Below, piece after piece: positions 17,295-25,282 of a stretch of DNA of 64,000 bases. Where the stretch lies: contig NZ_CP109150.1 in assembly GCF_035920365.1 (NCBI RefSeq), positions 5,394,001-5,458,000 of the forward strand. Reading direction: 5' to 3'. Within the stretch, counting starts at the first letter, position 1. Each line of letters begins with the position of its first letter. The notes beneath the pieces are model-generated. The model searched no databases. It saw only the letters and a program-made list of their open reading frames with translations, and had not been told where the DNA came from. Position numbers and translations under genes: made by a program. This DNA comes from Micromonospora sp. NBC_01740 (GTDB taxonomy: Bacteria > Actinomycetota > Actinomycetes > Mycobacteriales > Micromonosporaceae).

Positions 17295-18016
17295 AGGGCG
17301 GTCACTCCCTTTCCGACGGCGATGACGCTGCCGACCAAGGCCAGCCCGATGACCGATCCTCGGGCCCGCTCCTCCGGCAGCCAGCGGGACAGCACCTGAC
17401 CTCCGGCGATGCCGACGGTCATCGCCACGCCGCAGGCCAGCAGCAGGGGCCAGGACAGCGCCGGCGTGCCCTTGGCTGCCAGCGACAGCACGTTGGTGAC
17501 CAGGCCGACGACCTGCACGGTCGGCACGAAGCTGCGCTGGCCCCAGTCGGTGCTCACCGCGTAGACGGCCAGGGGCGGCCCGCCGGTGCCCGCGGTGGTG
17601 TTGAAGAACCCCGACGTGAAGCCCGACAACACCGGCCCGGCCCGGCCGCGGAGGAAGCGCAGCGGGTTGCCCCGGGCCACCCAGGCGACGGAGATCGCCG
17701 TGATCGAGCCGACGCCGATGAGCAGCAGCGGACCGGGCAGGGACGCCACCACCCAGGCGCCGAGGGGGACGGCGACCACGACGCCGACGATCATCTCCAC
17801 GGCCAACCTGCGGTGCAGCGCCCGGAAGGTCGAGGCCAGGACGACGAGGTTGATCGCGGCGGAGAGCAGGTTCGCCAGCACGACACCGGTGAACGGGCCG
17901 AGGATGATGACCAGGAACGGCGCCGCGACCAGCGCGAAGCCGAGCCCGGTGACCCGCTGCATGGCCGCCCCGAGGGCGACCGCCACCACCGCGAGGGCGG
18001 CGCCGAGGAGGGCCAC
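17288..18016 (-). CDS. TSUP (TauE/SafE) family permease
   Basis: 242 residues from the GTG at 18016, two bases after the aldolase stop. It has about seven to eight transmembrane segments. The family's two conserved repeats are visible: GAAMQRVTGLGFALVAAPFL near the N-terminus and SGFTSGFFNTTAGTGGPPLA in the middle. TSUP proteins move sulfite, sulfoacetate, sulfolactate or other organosulfur anions. Direct coupling to a YihT-like aldolase fits export of a C3 sulfonate or sulfite made during sulfosugar breakdown. Its assignment to sulfonate transport is inference from family and context. Confidence 0.85.
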   Translation of the reverse strand: MALLGAALAVVAVALGAAMQRVTGLGFALVAAPFLVIILGPFTGVVLANLLSAAINLVVLASTFRALHRRLAVEMIVGVVVAVPLGAWVVASLPGPLLLIGVGSITAISVAWVARGNPLRFLRGRAGPVLSGFTSGFFNTTAGTGGPPLAVYAVSTDWGQRSFVPTVQVVGLVTNVLSLAAKGTPALSWPLLLACGVAMTVGIAGGQVLSRWLPEERARGSVIGLALVGSVIAVGKGVTALW

Positions 18017-18018
18017 CG

Positions 18019-18894
18019 TCAGCGGGACACGGCGTCGTCAACCACGTCGCAGAGGCGGCGCAGCCGATCCACGGAGATGGTCCGCAGGTCGTCGGCCATC
18101 GTCGGGCTGCCGACGACCGACGCCCAGATCGCCCGGCCCGCCAGGAAGCCCGACGCCCCGGCCTGGCAGGCGAGGCGGACGGCGTCGGGGAAGAGTTCGG
18201 CGGGTACACCCGACGACAGCACCACCCAGGGCCCGGCGATGGACTCGCTCAGCCGGGAGCAGCCGGCGACGATCTCCGCCGGGGTGCCCTGCCCGGCGGT
18301 GGGGACCTCGGCCTTGTAGAGGTCGGCGCCGAGCGAGCCGAGTTCCCTGGCGGCGGCGAGGATGCCGGCGTCGTGGTCGAAGGCGCCGCCCTGGCGGGGG
18401 GCGCGGGACACCGGCTCGATGATGCTGACGAGTCCGTTGTCGCGGCACCGCCGCACGAAGTCCGTCACCAGGGCGATCCGGGGGGCGGGGTCCTCGTCGG
18501 GGCGCCAGAGCACGAGCAGCTTGAGCGCCTTGGCGCCCTGGGCGCGTACGGCGGCGGGGTCGACGTCGTCGTCGATGGCGACGTCGGCGACGAACTCGGT
18601 GGCGCTGGCGGTGAAGCGGTCGGCGGCGGCGATCAGGGCGCACTCGGCGGCGACGGCCTCCTCGGCGATGACGGCGTCCCAGCCGAACTGCTTGTCGACG
18701 AGGATCGCCGAGGCGTGGGGGCTCAGCGCGCGGGCCGCCGCGACCTTGAAGGCGGTGATCTGCTCGTCGGTCACCGGCTGGCTCTGGTGGGCGGCGAACA
18801 TCGCCCGCAGGGCCTCCCGCTGGTCGACGGCGAGCATGGCGTAGCCGCCGGAGGGGCGGGCCAGAACGGTGGGCGACACGGTGGCGACGGTCAT
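18019..18894 (-). CDS. YihT-like class I aldolase (putative sulfofructose-1-phosphate aldolase)
   Basis: 291 residues from the ATG at 18894, with GGGAGG 8 bases upstream. From memory it aligns almost without gaps to E. coli YihT (292 residues): PSGGYAMLAVDQREALRAMF, FKVAAARALSPHASAILVD, KALKLLVLWRPDED and SGFLAGRAIWASVVG. The Schiff-base lysine of YihT (K193, in DLYKxE) is K194 here. The arginine reported to hold the sulfonate (R253, in AGRAxW) is R254 here. YihT splits 6-deoxy-6-sulfofructose-1-phosphate into DHAP and sulfolactaldehyde. The related LacD tagatose-1,6-bisphosphate aldolases are the main alternative. It is first in an operon with a TSUP permease and diverges from a DeoR regulator. 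Confidence 0.85.
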   Translation of the reverse strand: MTVATVSPTVLARPSGGYAMLAVDQREALRAMFAAHQSQPVTDEQITAFKVAAARALSPHASAILVDKQFGWDAVIAEEAVAAECALIAAADRFTASATEFVADVAIDDDVDPAAVRAQGAKALKLLVLWRPDEDPAPRIALVTDFVRRCRDNGLVSIIEPVSRAPRQGGAFDHDAGILAAARELGSLGADLYKAEVPTAGQGTPAEIVAGCSRLSESIAGPWVVLSSGVPAELFPDAVRLACQAGASGFLAGRAIWASVVGSPTMADDLRTISVDRLRRLCDVVDDAVSR

Positions 18895-18920
18895 GGGGTA
18901 CCTCCCGGGATTACCAAAGG

Positions 18921-18947
18921 ACGTTGGCAACGTACCATCGGATGGTA
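18921..18947. promoter_or_regulatory. Two abutting palindromes between aldolase and deoR
   Basis: ACGTTG-G-CAACGT (18921-18933) is a perfect 13-base palindrome, and TACCATC-G-GATGGTA (18933-18947) is a perfect 15-base palindrome sharing one base with it. Both lie in the 128-base gap between the divergent aldolase and deoR genes. They are the best candidates for DeoR and possibly GntR binding sites controlling both directions. Confidence 0.65.
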
Positions 18948-19022
18948 GAAAAATAACATCCCTCGGTTGCTCTAAACTCTCCACCGAGCCCCGTGGGGTG
19001 ACATCCGGCAGGAGGGCCCGGC

Positions 19023-19805
19023 GTGAGCGTGCAGACGTCCCGTTACGAGAGCGCCCCCCGGCGCCGCACGCAGATCATGGCCGCGCTGCGGCGGGCGGGC
19101 TTCCTCTCCGTGGCGGAGCTCAGCGCCCAGCTCGGCGTCTCGCAGATGACCGTCCGCCGCGACCTGCGCCAGCTCGCCGAGTCCCACGAGGTGACCCTCG
19201 TGCACGGCGGTGTCAGCCTGCCGCCCGGCGGTGTGGCCGGCCCCGGCTTCGCCTCCCGGGCGCAGACCCACACGCAGGCCAAACTCGCGATCGGGGCGGC
19301 CGCCGCCGCCCTGGTGCAGCCCGGCGACACCATCGGCATCGACAGCGGGACCACGGCCGCCGAGGTGGCCCACGCCCTGCCCGCCGAGTTCGAGGGATGC
19401 GTGGTCACCCACTCGGTGCCGGTGCTGGGGCACATGCTGTCGCGTCCGCGCGCCCGCGTCATCGGGATCGGCGGCGAGCTGCTGCACGACAACCAGGCGC
19501 TGGTCGGCTTCGCGGCCCTGGACCTGACCCGCCGCCTGCGGATCCGGATGCTCTTCCTCGGCGCCGGCGCCGTCGACGAGCGCGGGGTCTACGTGCGCTC
19601 GGAGATCGAGCTCAGCGCCAAGCACGCCCTGATGGAGATCGCCGACGAGATCGTCCTGGTGGTCGACGCGAGCAAGCTGACCGCCACCGCCCCGGTGCAG
19701 GTCTGCGGGCTCGACCGGATCGACAGCGTGGTCGTCGACGCGCCCCTGCCCGAGCCGGTCGCGACGACGGTGCGGCGCAACGGCATCCGCGTCATCACCG
19801 CCTGA
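19023..19805 (+). CDS. DeoR-family sugar-responsive regulator
   Basis: 260 residues from the GTG at 19023. The N-terminal HTH includes RRTQIMAALRRAGFLSVAEL and LGVSQMTVRRDLRQL, the DeoR recognition motif. The C-terminal sugar-phosphate sensing domain carries GDTIGIDSGTTAAEVAHALP and VVVDASKLTATAPVQVCGL, both typical of DeoR repressors that bind phosphorylated sugars. E. coli controls its sulfoquinovose genes with a DeoR-family repressor (CsqR/YihW), which fits a YihT-like neighbour. It is transcribed divergently from the aldolase operon and upstream of the catabolic operon, probably sensing a pathway phosphosugar. Confidence 0.9.
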   Translation: MSVQTSRYESAPRRRTQIMAALRRAGFLSVAELSAQLGVSQMTVRRDLRQLAESHEVTLVHGGVSLPPGGVAGPGFASRAQTHTQAKLAIGAAAAALVQPGDTIGIDSGTTAAEVAHALPAEFEGCVVTHSVPVLGHMLSRPRARVIGIGGELLHDNQALVGFAALDLTRRLRIRMLFLGAGAVDERGVYVRSEIELSAKHALMEIADEIVLVVDASKLTATAPVQVCGLDRIDSVVVDAPLPEPVATTVRRNGIRVITA

Positions 19806-19866
19806 CTTTTCCGGCCCACTCCGCCACCGGCCGCCGGTCCGGCGGGCGGCACCGGGTGTCACGACG

Positions 19867-19982
19867 CCCTGCGGCGGGCCCTGCCGTCCCGGTAGCCCAG
19901 CGGCATGCCCGGCCGTCCAGCTAGCCCAGCGGCGGGCCCTGCCGTCCGCGTAGCCCTGCGGCGGGCCCGGCGGTCCGGGTAG
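19867..19982. repeat. Four tandem 29-bp repeats
   Basis: Four head-to-tail copies, 19867-19895, 19896-19924, 19925-19953 and 19954-19982, each beginning CCCWGCGGC and ending in TAG, with scattered substitutions. There are no unique spacers, so this is not a CRISPR array. It sits in the 342-base gap between deoR and the catabolic operon. It could be a slippage-prone spacer, a protein-binding array or a structured transcript end of deoR. Confidence 0.8.
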
Positions 19983-20083
19983 CCCACCAGCACCACCGCG
20001 GCGACACGTCCCGTTGCGGGGCGCGTCGTCCTTTTTCGCCCGCCACCGCCGGTCACCGGGACGACCCAGTTTGTTTCCAGCCC

Positions 20084-20112
20084 TTGACGGGCGGATGAAC
20101 GCCGGCTAGAAC
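20084..20112 (+). promoter_or_regulatory. Probable sigma-70-type promoter of the catabolic operon
   Basis: TTGACG (20084-20089) and TAGAAC (20107-20112) are separated by 17 bases, about 35 bases before the ATG of the dehydratase gene. This is close to the actinobacterial housekeeping consensus. The -10 hexamer is embedded in the 18-bp palindrome that follows, as expected of a repressible promoter. Confidence 0.65.
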
Positions 20113-20125
20113 TGCATGCAGTTCT
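20108..20125. promoter_or_regulatory. Perfect 18-bp palindrome overlapping the -10, likely repressor operator
   Basis: AGAACTGCATGCAGTTCT is a perfect palindrome without spacer. It covers the -10 hexamer and start region of the operon promoter, so a bound repressor would block RNA polymerase. The GntR regulator encoded in the operon (28969-29682) or the DeoR protein could bind; the sequence differs from the palindromes at 18921-18947, favouring the GntR protein. Confidence 0.7.
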
Positions 20126-20147
20126 TCACAAGTGTGAGAGAGGCCTC

Positions 20148-21368
20148 ATGGGACTCAGCGGAGATCTGCAGCACGCCCCGGACGTGGTCGACCAGGCCGC
20201 CCCCGCGGCCGGAAAGGCCGGCCCCTCGGTGGGCGCCGTGCGGCTGCCCGACGTCCCCGTCGCCGACGTGCGGTGCCGGGTGTTCCGCGCCCGGCCCGCC
20301 GAGCAGATCGCGATGTCCTTCGCCCCCCTGACCCACCGGGTGATGGTGCTGGTCGAGGTCGAGCTGGCCGACGGTTCGATCGGCGTCGGCGAGAGCTGGG
20401 CCAACTACCCGTCCTGGGCCTGGCGCGAGCGCATCGCCACGATCAGGGAGGGCGTGACGCCACTGCTGCTCGGCACGCGGCCGGCCGACCCCGCCGACGC
20501 GCAGCGGGCGCTGATGGCGAAGCTGGGTCCGCTGGGCCGCCAGTGGGGTGCGCCCGGCCCGATCCACCAGGCGGTGAGCGCGGTCGACATCGCGCTGTGG
20601 GACCTGGCCGCCCGGCACGCGGGGCGGAGCCTGGCGTCGCTGCTCACCACGCACCCCCGCACCGAACTGCCCGTCTACGGCTCCAGCCTCGGCCCCGCCG
20701 GGGTCGCCGAGACCGCGGCGCACTGCGGGGCGCTCGGGCTGACCGCCGTGAAGGTCAAGGTCGGCTTCGGCCGGGACCGGGACCTGGACAACGTCCGCAC
20801 CACGCGGCGCGTCCTCGGCGACGGGGCGCAGATCTTCGCCGACGCCAACCAGGCGTGGTCGTTGCCCGAGGCGCTGCGGATGCTGCCGGCGCTGGCCGAC
20901 CTGGGTGTCGCCTGGGTCGAGGAGCCGCTCGCCGGCGACCGGCCGGAGGAACTCGACGAACTCGGCACCCGCACCGGCATGCCCCTGGCCACCGGCGAGA
21001 ACCTCTACGGCGCCGCGGCCTTCACCCCGTACCTGCGGGGCAGCGGGGTCACCATCGTGCAACCGGACCTCACCAAGGTCGGTGGGATCAGCGAGTACCT
21101 GACGGTGCTCCGGGCCGCCGAGGCCGCCGGCAAGACCGTCAACCCGCATCTGTACAACGGCGCGATCGCGACCGCCGCGACCGTGCAGGTGGCCGCCAGC
21201 AGCCCGGCGACGTCCCTCGTCGAGTGGGACGTCCGGTCCAACCCGCTGCGCCGGGCCGCCGACGAGTTCCTGACCGCCCACGGCACGGTCACCGTGCCCA
21301 ACCGCCCCGGTCTCGGTATCGACCTCGATCCGGACCAGCTCGAGCCGTACGAGGAGCAGCTGTCGTGA
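20148..21368 (+). CDS. Enolase-superfamily (MR/MLE) sugar-acid dehydratase-like enzyme
   Basis: 406 residues from the ATG at 20148 (GAGAGAGG upstream). Mandelate-racemase subgroup residues are all present: the K202-x-K204 pair in VKVKVG, metal ligands D232 (ADANQAW), E258 (VEEP) and E284 (TGEN), D307 (VQPDLTK) and the general acid/base H334 (NPHLYN). These enzymes abstract the proton alpha to a carboxylate and usually dehydrate acid sugars such as gluconate or galactonate analogues. The first 40 residues are an extra N-terminal stretch. It opens a ten-gene operon with ALDH, PFK, ABC importer, dehydrogenases and an aldolase. The substrate could be a sugar acid or sulfogluconate-like acid; that is inference. 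Confidence 0.85.
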   Translation: MGLSGDLQHAPDVVDQAAPAAGKAGPSVGAVRLPDVPVADVRCRVFRARPAEQIAMSFAPLTHRVMVLVEVELADGSIGVGESWANYPSWAWRERIATIREGVTPLLLGTRPADPADAQRALMAKLGPLGRQWGAPGPIHQAVSAVDIALWDLAARHAGRSLASLLTTHPRTELPVYGSSLGPAGVAETAAHCGALGLTAVKVKVGFGRDRDLDNVRTTRRVLGDGAQIFADANQAWSLPEALRMLPALADLGVAWVEEPLAGDRPEELDELGTRTGMPLATGENLYGAAAFTPYLRGSGVTIVQPDLTKVGGISEYLTVLRAAEAAGKTVNPHLYNGAIATAATVQVAASSPATSLVEWDVRSNPLRRAADEFLTAHGTVTVPNRPGLGIDLDPDQLEPYEEQLS

Positions 21369-22840
21369 CCGATTCCCCGATCGTCGACGAGGTCCTGGCA
21401 ACCCGGAGCGCGGTGCGCATCGGCGGCCGGGCGCTCCCGGGCGCCGTCACGGGGGCGCCCACCCTGCCCGTCGTCGACCCGTCCACCGGGACGGCCTTCG
21501 CCGAGGTCAGCACCGGCGGCTCGGCCGACGCCGCCCGCGCGCTCGCCGCCGCCACCGCCGCGCTGCCGGCCTGGGCGGCCACCCCGGTGGCGGAGCGCGC
21601 CGCGGCCCTGCGGGCCATCGCCGACGACATCGAGGCCCTGGCGACCCGCCCGGACTGGGCCGGGCTGATCACCCGGGAGACCGGCAAGCGGCTCGCCGAG
21701 TCCACCGCCGAGCTGGGGCTGACCGTGACCTACTTCCGGGTCATGGCCGACCTCGTCGAGCGGCAGGAGGAGCAACGGCTGACGGTGGTGCCGCAGCACG
21801 AGCACCGGGTCGCCGCCCGGCCGGTCGGGGTCGCGGCCGTACTCACCCCGTGGAACTTCCCGGTCTCCATCCCCGCCCGGAAGATCGCACCGGCACTCGC
21901 CGCGGGCTGCCCGGTGCTGTTCAAGCCCTCGGAGCTGGCTCCGCTGTCGTCGATGGTGCTCGCCGCGGTGTGCGAGCGGCACCTGCCCGACGGGGCGCTC
22001 GGCACCGTCCTCGGCACCCCGGCCGACGTCGTCTCCCCGTGGCTCGCGGCGCCGGCGGTGCGGGCGGTCTCGTTCACCGGTTCGACCCGGGTCGGTCGCC
22101 TGGTGGCCACCGAGGCGGCGCCGCGGTTCCTGCGTACGGTGATGGAGTTGGGCGGCTGCGCGCCGTTCGTCGTCCTCCCGGACGCCGACCCGCAGGCCGC
22201 GGCGCAGACCCTGATGGTCGCCAAGTACCGCAACAACGGCCAGTCCTGCATCGCGGCCAACCAGATCCTGGTCGCCCGGGAGGTGGCCGGGGAGTTCGTC
22301 GAGGCGTTCGTCGAGGCCACCCGCGCCCTGCGCGTCGGCGATCCCCGGGACCCCGGCACCGACATCGGCCCGCTCGCCCCGGCGGGCGACCCGGCGCGCA
22401 TGGCCGCTCTGGTCGACGAGGCCGTCGCCCGGGGCGCCCGTGCCGTCGCGCCGCACGGCGCGGCGCCGTCCGCCGGGCACTACGCCGCCCCGACGGTGCT
22501 GCTCGACGCGCCCGTGGACAGCCGCGCCATGACCGGTGAGATCTTCGGACCGGTCGCGCCGGTGCACGTCTACGACGACCTCGACGCGGCGTTGGCGGTG
22601 CACCACGCCACGGGCTACGGGCTCGCCGGCTACGTGTGCGGCACCGACCTGGACGCCGCGCGGGCGGTCGCCGACCGGCTGCGCGCCGGCATCGTCGGGA
22701 TCAACACGGGCACGCCGAACACGCCGTGGGTGCCGTTCGGCGGGCTCGGTGACTCGGGCGTCGGCTACGAGGGCGGCCGGCCGGGCCTGGAGGCGTTCCA
22801 GACCCACCTCAGTGTCGCCTCCCGCCCGGTGGGGGCCTGA
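21365..22840 (+). CDS. NAD(P)-dependent aldehyde dehydrogenase (succinate-semialdehyde/sulfolactaldehyde DH type)
   Basis: 491 residues from the GTG at 21365, overlapping the dehydratase stop by 4 bases. Catalytic residues are in place: N164 in PWNFPVSIPARKIAPAL, K187 in FKPSE, E261 in MELGG and nucleophile C295 in NNGQSC. The closest general type is GabD-like succinate-semialdehyde dehydrogenase, the same group that supplies sulfolactaldehyde dehydrogenases in sulfoglycolysis. In this operon it probably oxidises the aldehyde released by one of the two aldolases to the acid. The exact substrate cannot be read from the sequence. Confidence 0.9.
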   Translation: MTDSPIVDEVLATRSAVRIGGRALPGAVTGAPTLPVVDPSTGTAFAEVSTGGSADAARALAAATAALPAWAATPVAERAAALRAIADDIEALATRPDWAGLITRETGKRLAESTAELGLTVTYFRVMADLVERQEEQRLTVVPQHEHRVAARPVGVAAVLTPWNFPVSIPARKIAPALAAGCPVLFKPSELAPLSSMVLAAVCERHLPDGALGTVLGTPADVVSPWLAAPAVRAVSFTGSTRVGRLVATEAAPRFLRTVMELGGCAPFVVLPDADPQAAAQTLMVAKYRNNGQSCIAANQILVAREVAGEFVEAFVEATRALRVGDPRDPGTDIGPLAPAGDPARMAALVDEAVARGARAVAPHGAAPSAGHYAAPTVLLDAPVDSRAMTGEIFGPVAPVHVYDDLDAALAVHHATGYGLAGYVCGTDLDAARAVADRLRAGIVGINTGTPNTPWVPFGGLGDSGVGYEGGRPGLEAFQTHLSVASRPVGA

Positions 22841-22845
22841 GCGTC

Positions 22846-23952
22846 ATGCGCCTGCTCATCGGCCAGACCGGCGCGCCGACCGCCGTCGTCAACGCGAGCC
22901 TGCGCGGCTTCCTGGAGGGCGCCGAGGGACACGAGGTCCTCGCCCTGCGCGGGGGCCCCGACGGTCTCGTCGACGGCCGGCTCACCCCGGTCACCCTCGC
23001 CGACGTCCCGCCAGCCTGGACCCACCGCGGCGGGTCCTGGCTCGGCGCCGGTCGCCGGGCGGTCACCGGCGACGACCTCGACGCGGCGGTCGCGACGCTC
23101 GCCGAGCACCGCGTCGAGGGGGTCGCGCTGATCGGCGGCAACGGCACGATGGCGCTGCTGCGGGCCCTCACCGAACGCGCCGAGCAGGCCGGGTTGCCCC
23201 TGTGCACCGCGGGCATCCCCAAGACCGTCGACAACGACCTGGTCGGCGTCGACCACTGCCCGGGATTCGGCTCCGCCGCGCGCTACCTGACCCGGGTCGT
23301 GCCCGACCTCGCCCGCGACCACGCGGCCATGCGGGCGATCGAGCCGGTACGCATCGTGGAGACCCTGGGCCGGTCGGTGGGCTGGCTGGCGCTGGCCGCG
23401 ACGTGGCACCGGGAGGACCCGGCACACGCACCGCACCTCGTCCTGCTGCCGGAGGTGCCGTTCGACCGGGCGGACTTCCTGCGCCAGGTCGACGACGCCC
23501 TGCACGCGCACGGCCGCGCGTTCGTGGTGACCAGCGAGGGCGCCGCCCGCGAGCTGACCGACGAGCCCTTCGAGGCGGCCAACCACACCAGGATCCTGCT
23601 GGGCGGGGTGTCCCGCCGGCTCGCCGCGCTGGTCACCGCCGAACTCGGGGTCGCCGCCCGCGGCGAGGTCCTCGGCATGGTGCAGCGCTCGGCCGGCGCC
23701 CTGGCCGGCGACGTCGACCGCCGGGAGGCGACCGAGGCCGGACGGCACGCCGCGCGGCTGCTCGCGGACGGGCGCAGCGGACTCATGGTCGGCCTGCACC
23801 GCGTCGGCACCGACCCCTACGCCGCCGGGTACGACCCGGTGCCACTGGCCCAGGTGGCCGGCCACACCCGACCGGTACCCGCGCCGTGGCGCACGACCGA
23901 CCCCGCCGACCTCGGCGACTTCCACGACTGGCTCACCCCTCTCATCGCCTGA
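22846..23952 (+). CDS. PfkA-family phosphofructokinase-like sugar kinase
   Basis: 368 residues from the ATG at 22846, 5 bases after the ALDH stop. The PfkA fold is clear: an N-terminal IGQTGAPTAVVNASLRG, VALIGGNGTMALLRAL, GIPKTVDNDLVGVDHCPGFG and VETLGRSVGWLALAA. Two differences from textbook ATP-PFK stand out: GGNGT (97-101) replaces GGDGS, and PKTVDND (125-131) carries the Lys typical of PPi-dependent and group III enzymes. The donor may therefore be PPi or ATP and the substrate may not be fructose-6-phosphate. A sulfofructose or deoxy-ketose kinase would fit the YihT-like aldolase, but this is inference. Confidence 0.85.
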   Translation: MRLLIGQTGAPTAVVNASLRGFLEGAEGHEVLALRGGPDGLVDGRLTPVTLADVPPAWTHRGGSWLGAGRRAVTGDDLDAAVATLAEHRVEGVALIGGNGTMALLRALTERAEQAGLPLCTAGIPKTVDNDLVGVDHCPGFGSAARYLTRVVPDLARDHAAMRAIEPVRIVETLGRSVGWLALAATWHREDPAHAPHLVLLPEVPFDRADFLRQVDDALHAHGRAFVVTSEGAARELTDEPFEAANHTRILLGGVSRRLAALVTAELGVAARGEVLGMVQRSAGALAGDVDRREATEAGRHAARLLADGRSGLMVGLHRVGTDPYAAGYDPVPLAQVAGHTRPVPAPWRTTDPADLGDFHDWLTPLIA

Positions 23953-23979
23953 GTGACCCCTCCATCGAAAGGCAGGCAC

Positions 23980-25275
23980 ATGCGGCACAGGTACCTGAGC
24001 GCGGCGCTCGCCCTGGCCCTGGTCGGCGGACTCACCGCCGGCTGCGGCTCGGACTCCGCCGGCTCCGCCAACGAGATCAACCTGATCATGTCGAACCACC
24101 CCTGGCAGCGGGCGATCGAGCCGTTGATCGACGACTTCGAGAAGGAGTCGGGCGTCACGGTGAAGGTCCAGACGTTCGCCGAGCAGCAGATGCGCGACAA
24201 GGTGCAGCTCAACCTCCAGTCGCGCAGTGCCTCGATGGACGTGTTCATGACGCTGCCCTCCCGTGAGGGCCCCCAGTTCGCCAAGTCCAACTACTACGAG
24301 CCGCTGGACGACCACGTCGGCAAGGCGGGGGCGGACTACGACGTCGACGACTTCCCGGCCGCCGTACGGGCCGGCATGACCGTGGACGACAAGCTGATCG
24401 CCGCGCCGATCAACGTCGAGGGCGTGGTGCTGTACTACCGCACCGACCTGTTCGACAAGTACGGCGTCACGCCGCCGAAGACGCTCGACGAGCTGACCAC
24501 CGCCGCCGAGACGATCAAGCAGAAGTCCGGCGGCAGCGTCACCCCGATCGCGTTGCGCGGGCAGTCCGCGGCGCTGCCGTTCACCTTCGGCCCGTTCCTG
24601 CACTCGCAGGGCGTGAGCTGGACCAAGCCCGACGGCACGCCCAACTTCGACGACCCCAAGGCGATCGAGGCGATCGACCGCTACGCCACCCTGGCCCGCG
24701 AGTACGGCCCGCCCGGCGTCGTGAACAACACCTTCACCCAGTCCTCGGCCCTGTTCGCCGCCGGCAACGCCGCCATGGAGCTGGAGTCGAGCAACGAGGT
24801 CAGCAGCATCGTCGACCCCAAGACCTCCAAGATCGCGGACAAGATCGGCGTCCTCGACTTCCCGGCCGGCGCCGCCGGTTCCAAGACCACCGTGCTGTCC
24901 TGGGGCCTGTCGGTCTCCTCGTTCTCGAAGAACAAGGACGCGGCGTGGAAGTTCGTGCAGTGGGCCACCAGCGCGAAGACGCAGCTGGAGCTCACCAAGT
25001 CCGGCATCGCCCCGCCGCGCACCTCGGTCAGCCAGGACCCCGCCTACACCGCCACGCTCAACACCGAGACGCTCAAGCAGTGGAACGCGGCGCTGACGAA
25101 GGCGCAGACCGACGGTGACACCGAGGTCGGGCCGGTGGGTGTCGCGGCCCCCGAGATGCGCAAGGTCATCGGCGACGCGGTGGGCACCGTGATCCTCGGC
25201 CGGGCGAGCGCCGCGGACGCGGCCAAGCAGATCCAGGACGGCCTCACCCCGCTGCTGGCGAAGAACAGCGAGTAG
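23980..25275 (+). CDS. ABC importer sugar-binding lipoprotein (family 1 SBP)
   Basis: 431 residues from the ATG at 23980 (GAAAGG upstream; an earlier in-frame start at 23953 is less likely). The lipobox GGLTAGC places the lipid-anchored cysteine near residue 22. The mature protein has the family 1 carbohydrate-binding pattern: IMSNHPWQRAIEPLIDDFEK, NVEGVVLYYRTDLFDKYGVT (hinge/ligand region) and AWKFVQWATS near the C-terminus. It delivers an oligosaccharide, glycoside or sugar derivative to the two permeases that follow. The ATPase is not encoded here, so a shared MsiK-type ATPase elsewhere is presumably used. Confidence 0.92.
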   Translation: MRHRYLSAALALALVGGLTAGCGSDSAGSANEINLIMSNHPWQRAIEPLIDDFEKESGVTVKVQTFAEQQMRDKVQLNLQSRSASMDVFMTLPSREGPQFAKSNYYEPLDDHVGKAGADYDVDDFPAAVRAGMTVDDKLIAAPINVEGVVLYYRTDLFDKYGVTPPKTLDELTTAAETIKQKSGGSVTPIALRGQSAALPFTFGPFLHSQGVSWTKPDGTPNFDDPKAIEAIDRYATLAREYGPPGVVNNTFTQSSALFAAGNAAMELESSNEVSSIVDPKTSKIADKIGVLDFPAGAAGSKTTVLSWGLSVSSFSKNKDAAWKFVQWATSAKTQLELTKSGIAPPRTSVSQDPAYTATLNTETLKQWNAALTKAQTDGDTEVGPVGVAAPEMRKVIGDAVGTVILGRASAADAAKQIQDGLTPLLAKNSE

Positions 25276-25282
25276 GAGCCTC

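Noticed and set aside
19867..19982. Possible CRISPR array
   Set aside because: The 29-base units are directly adjacent with no unique spacers and no cas genes are near.
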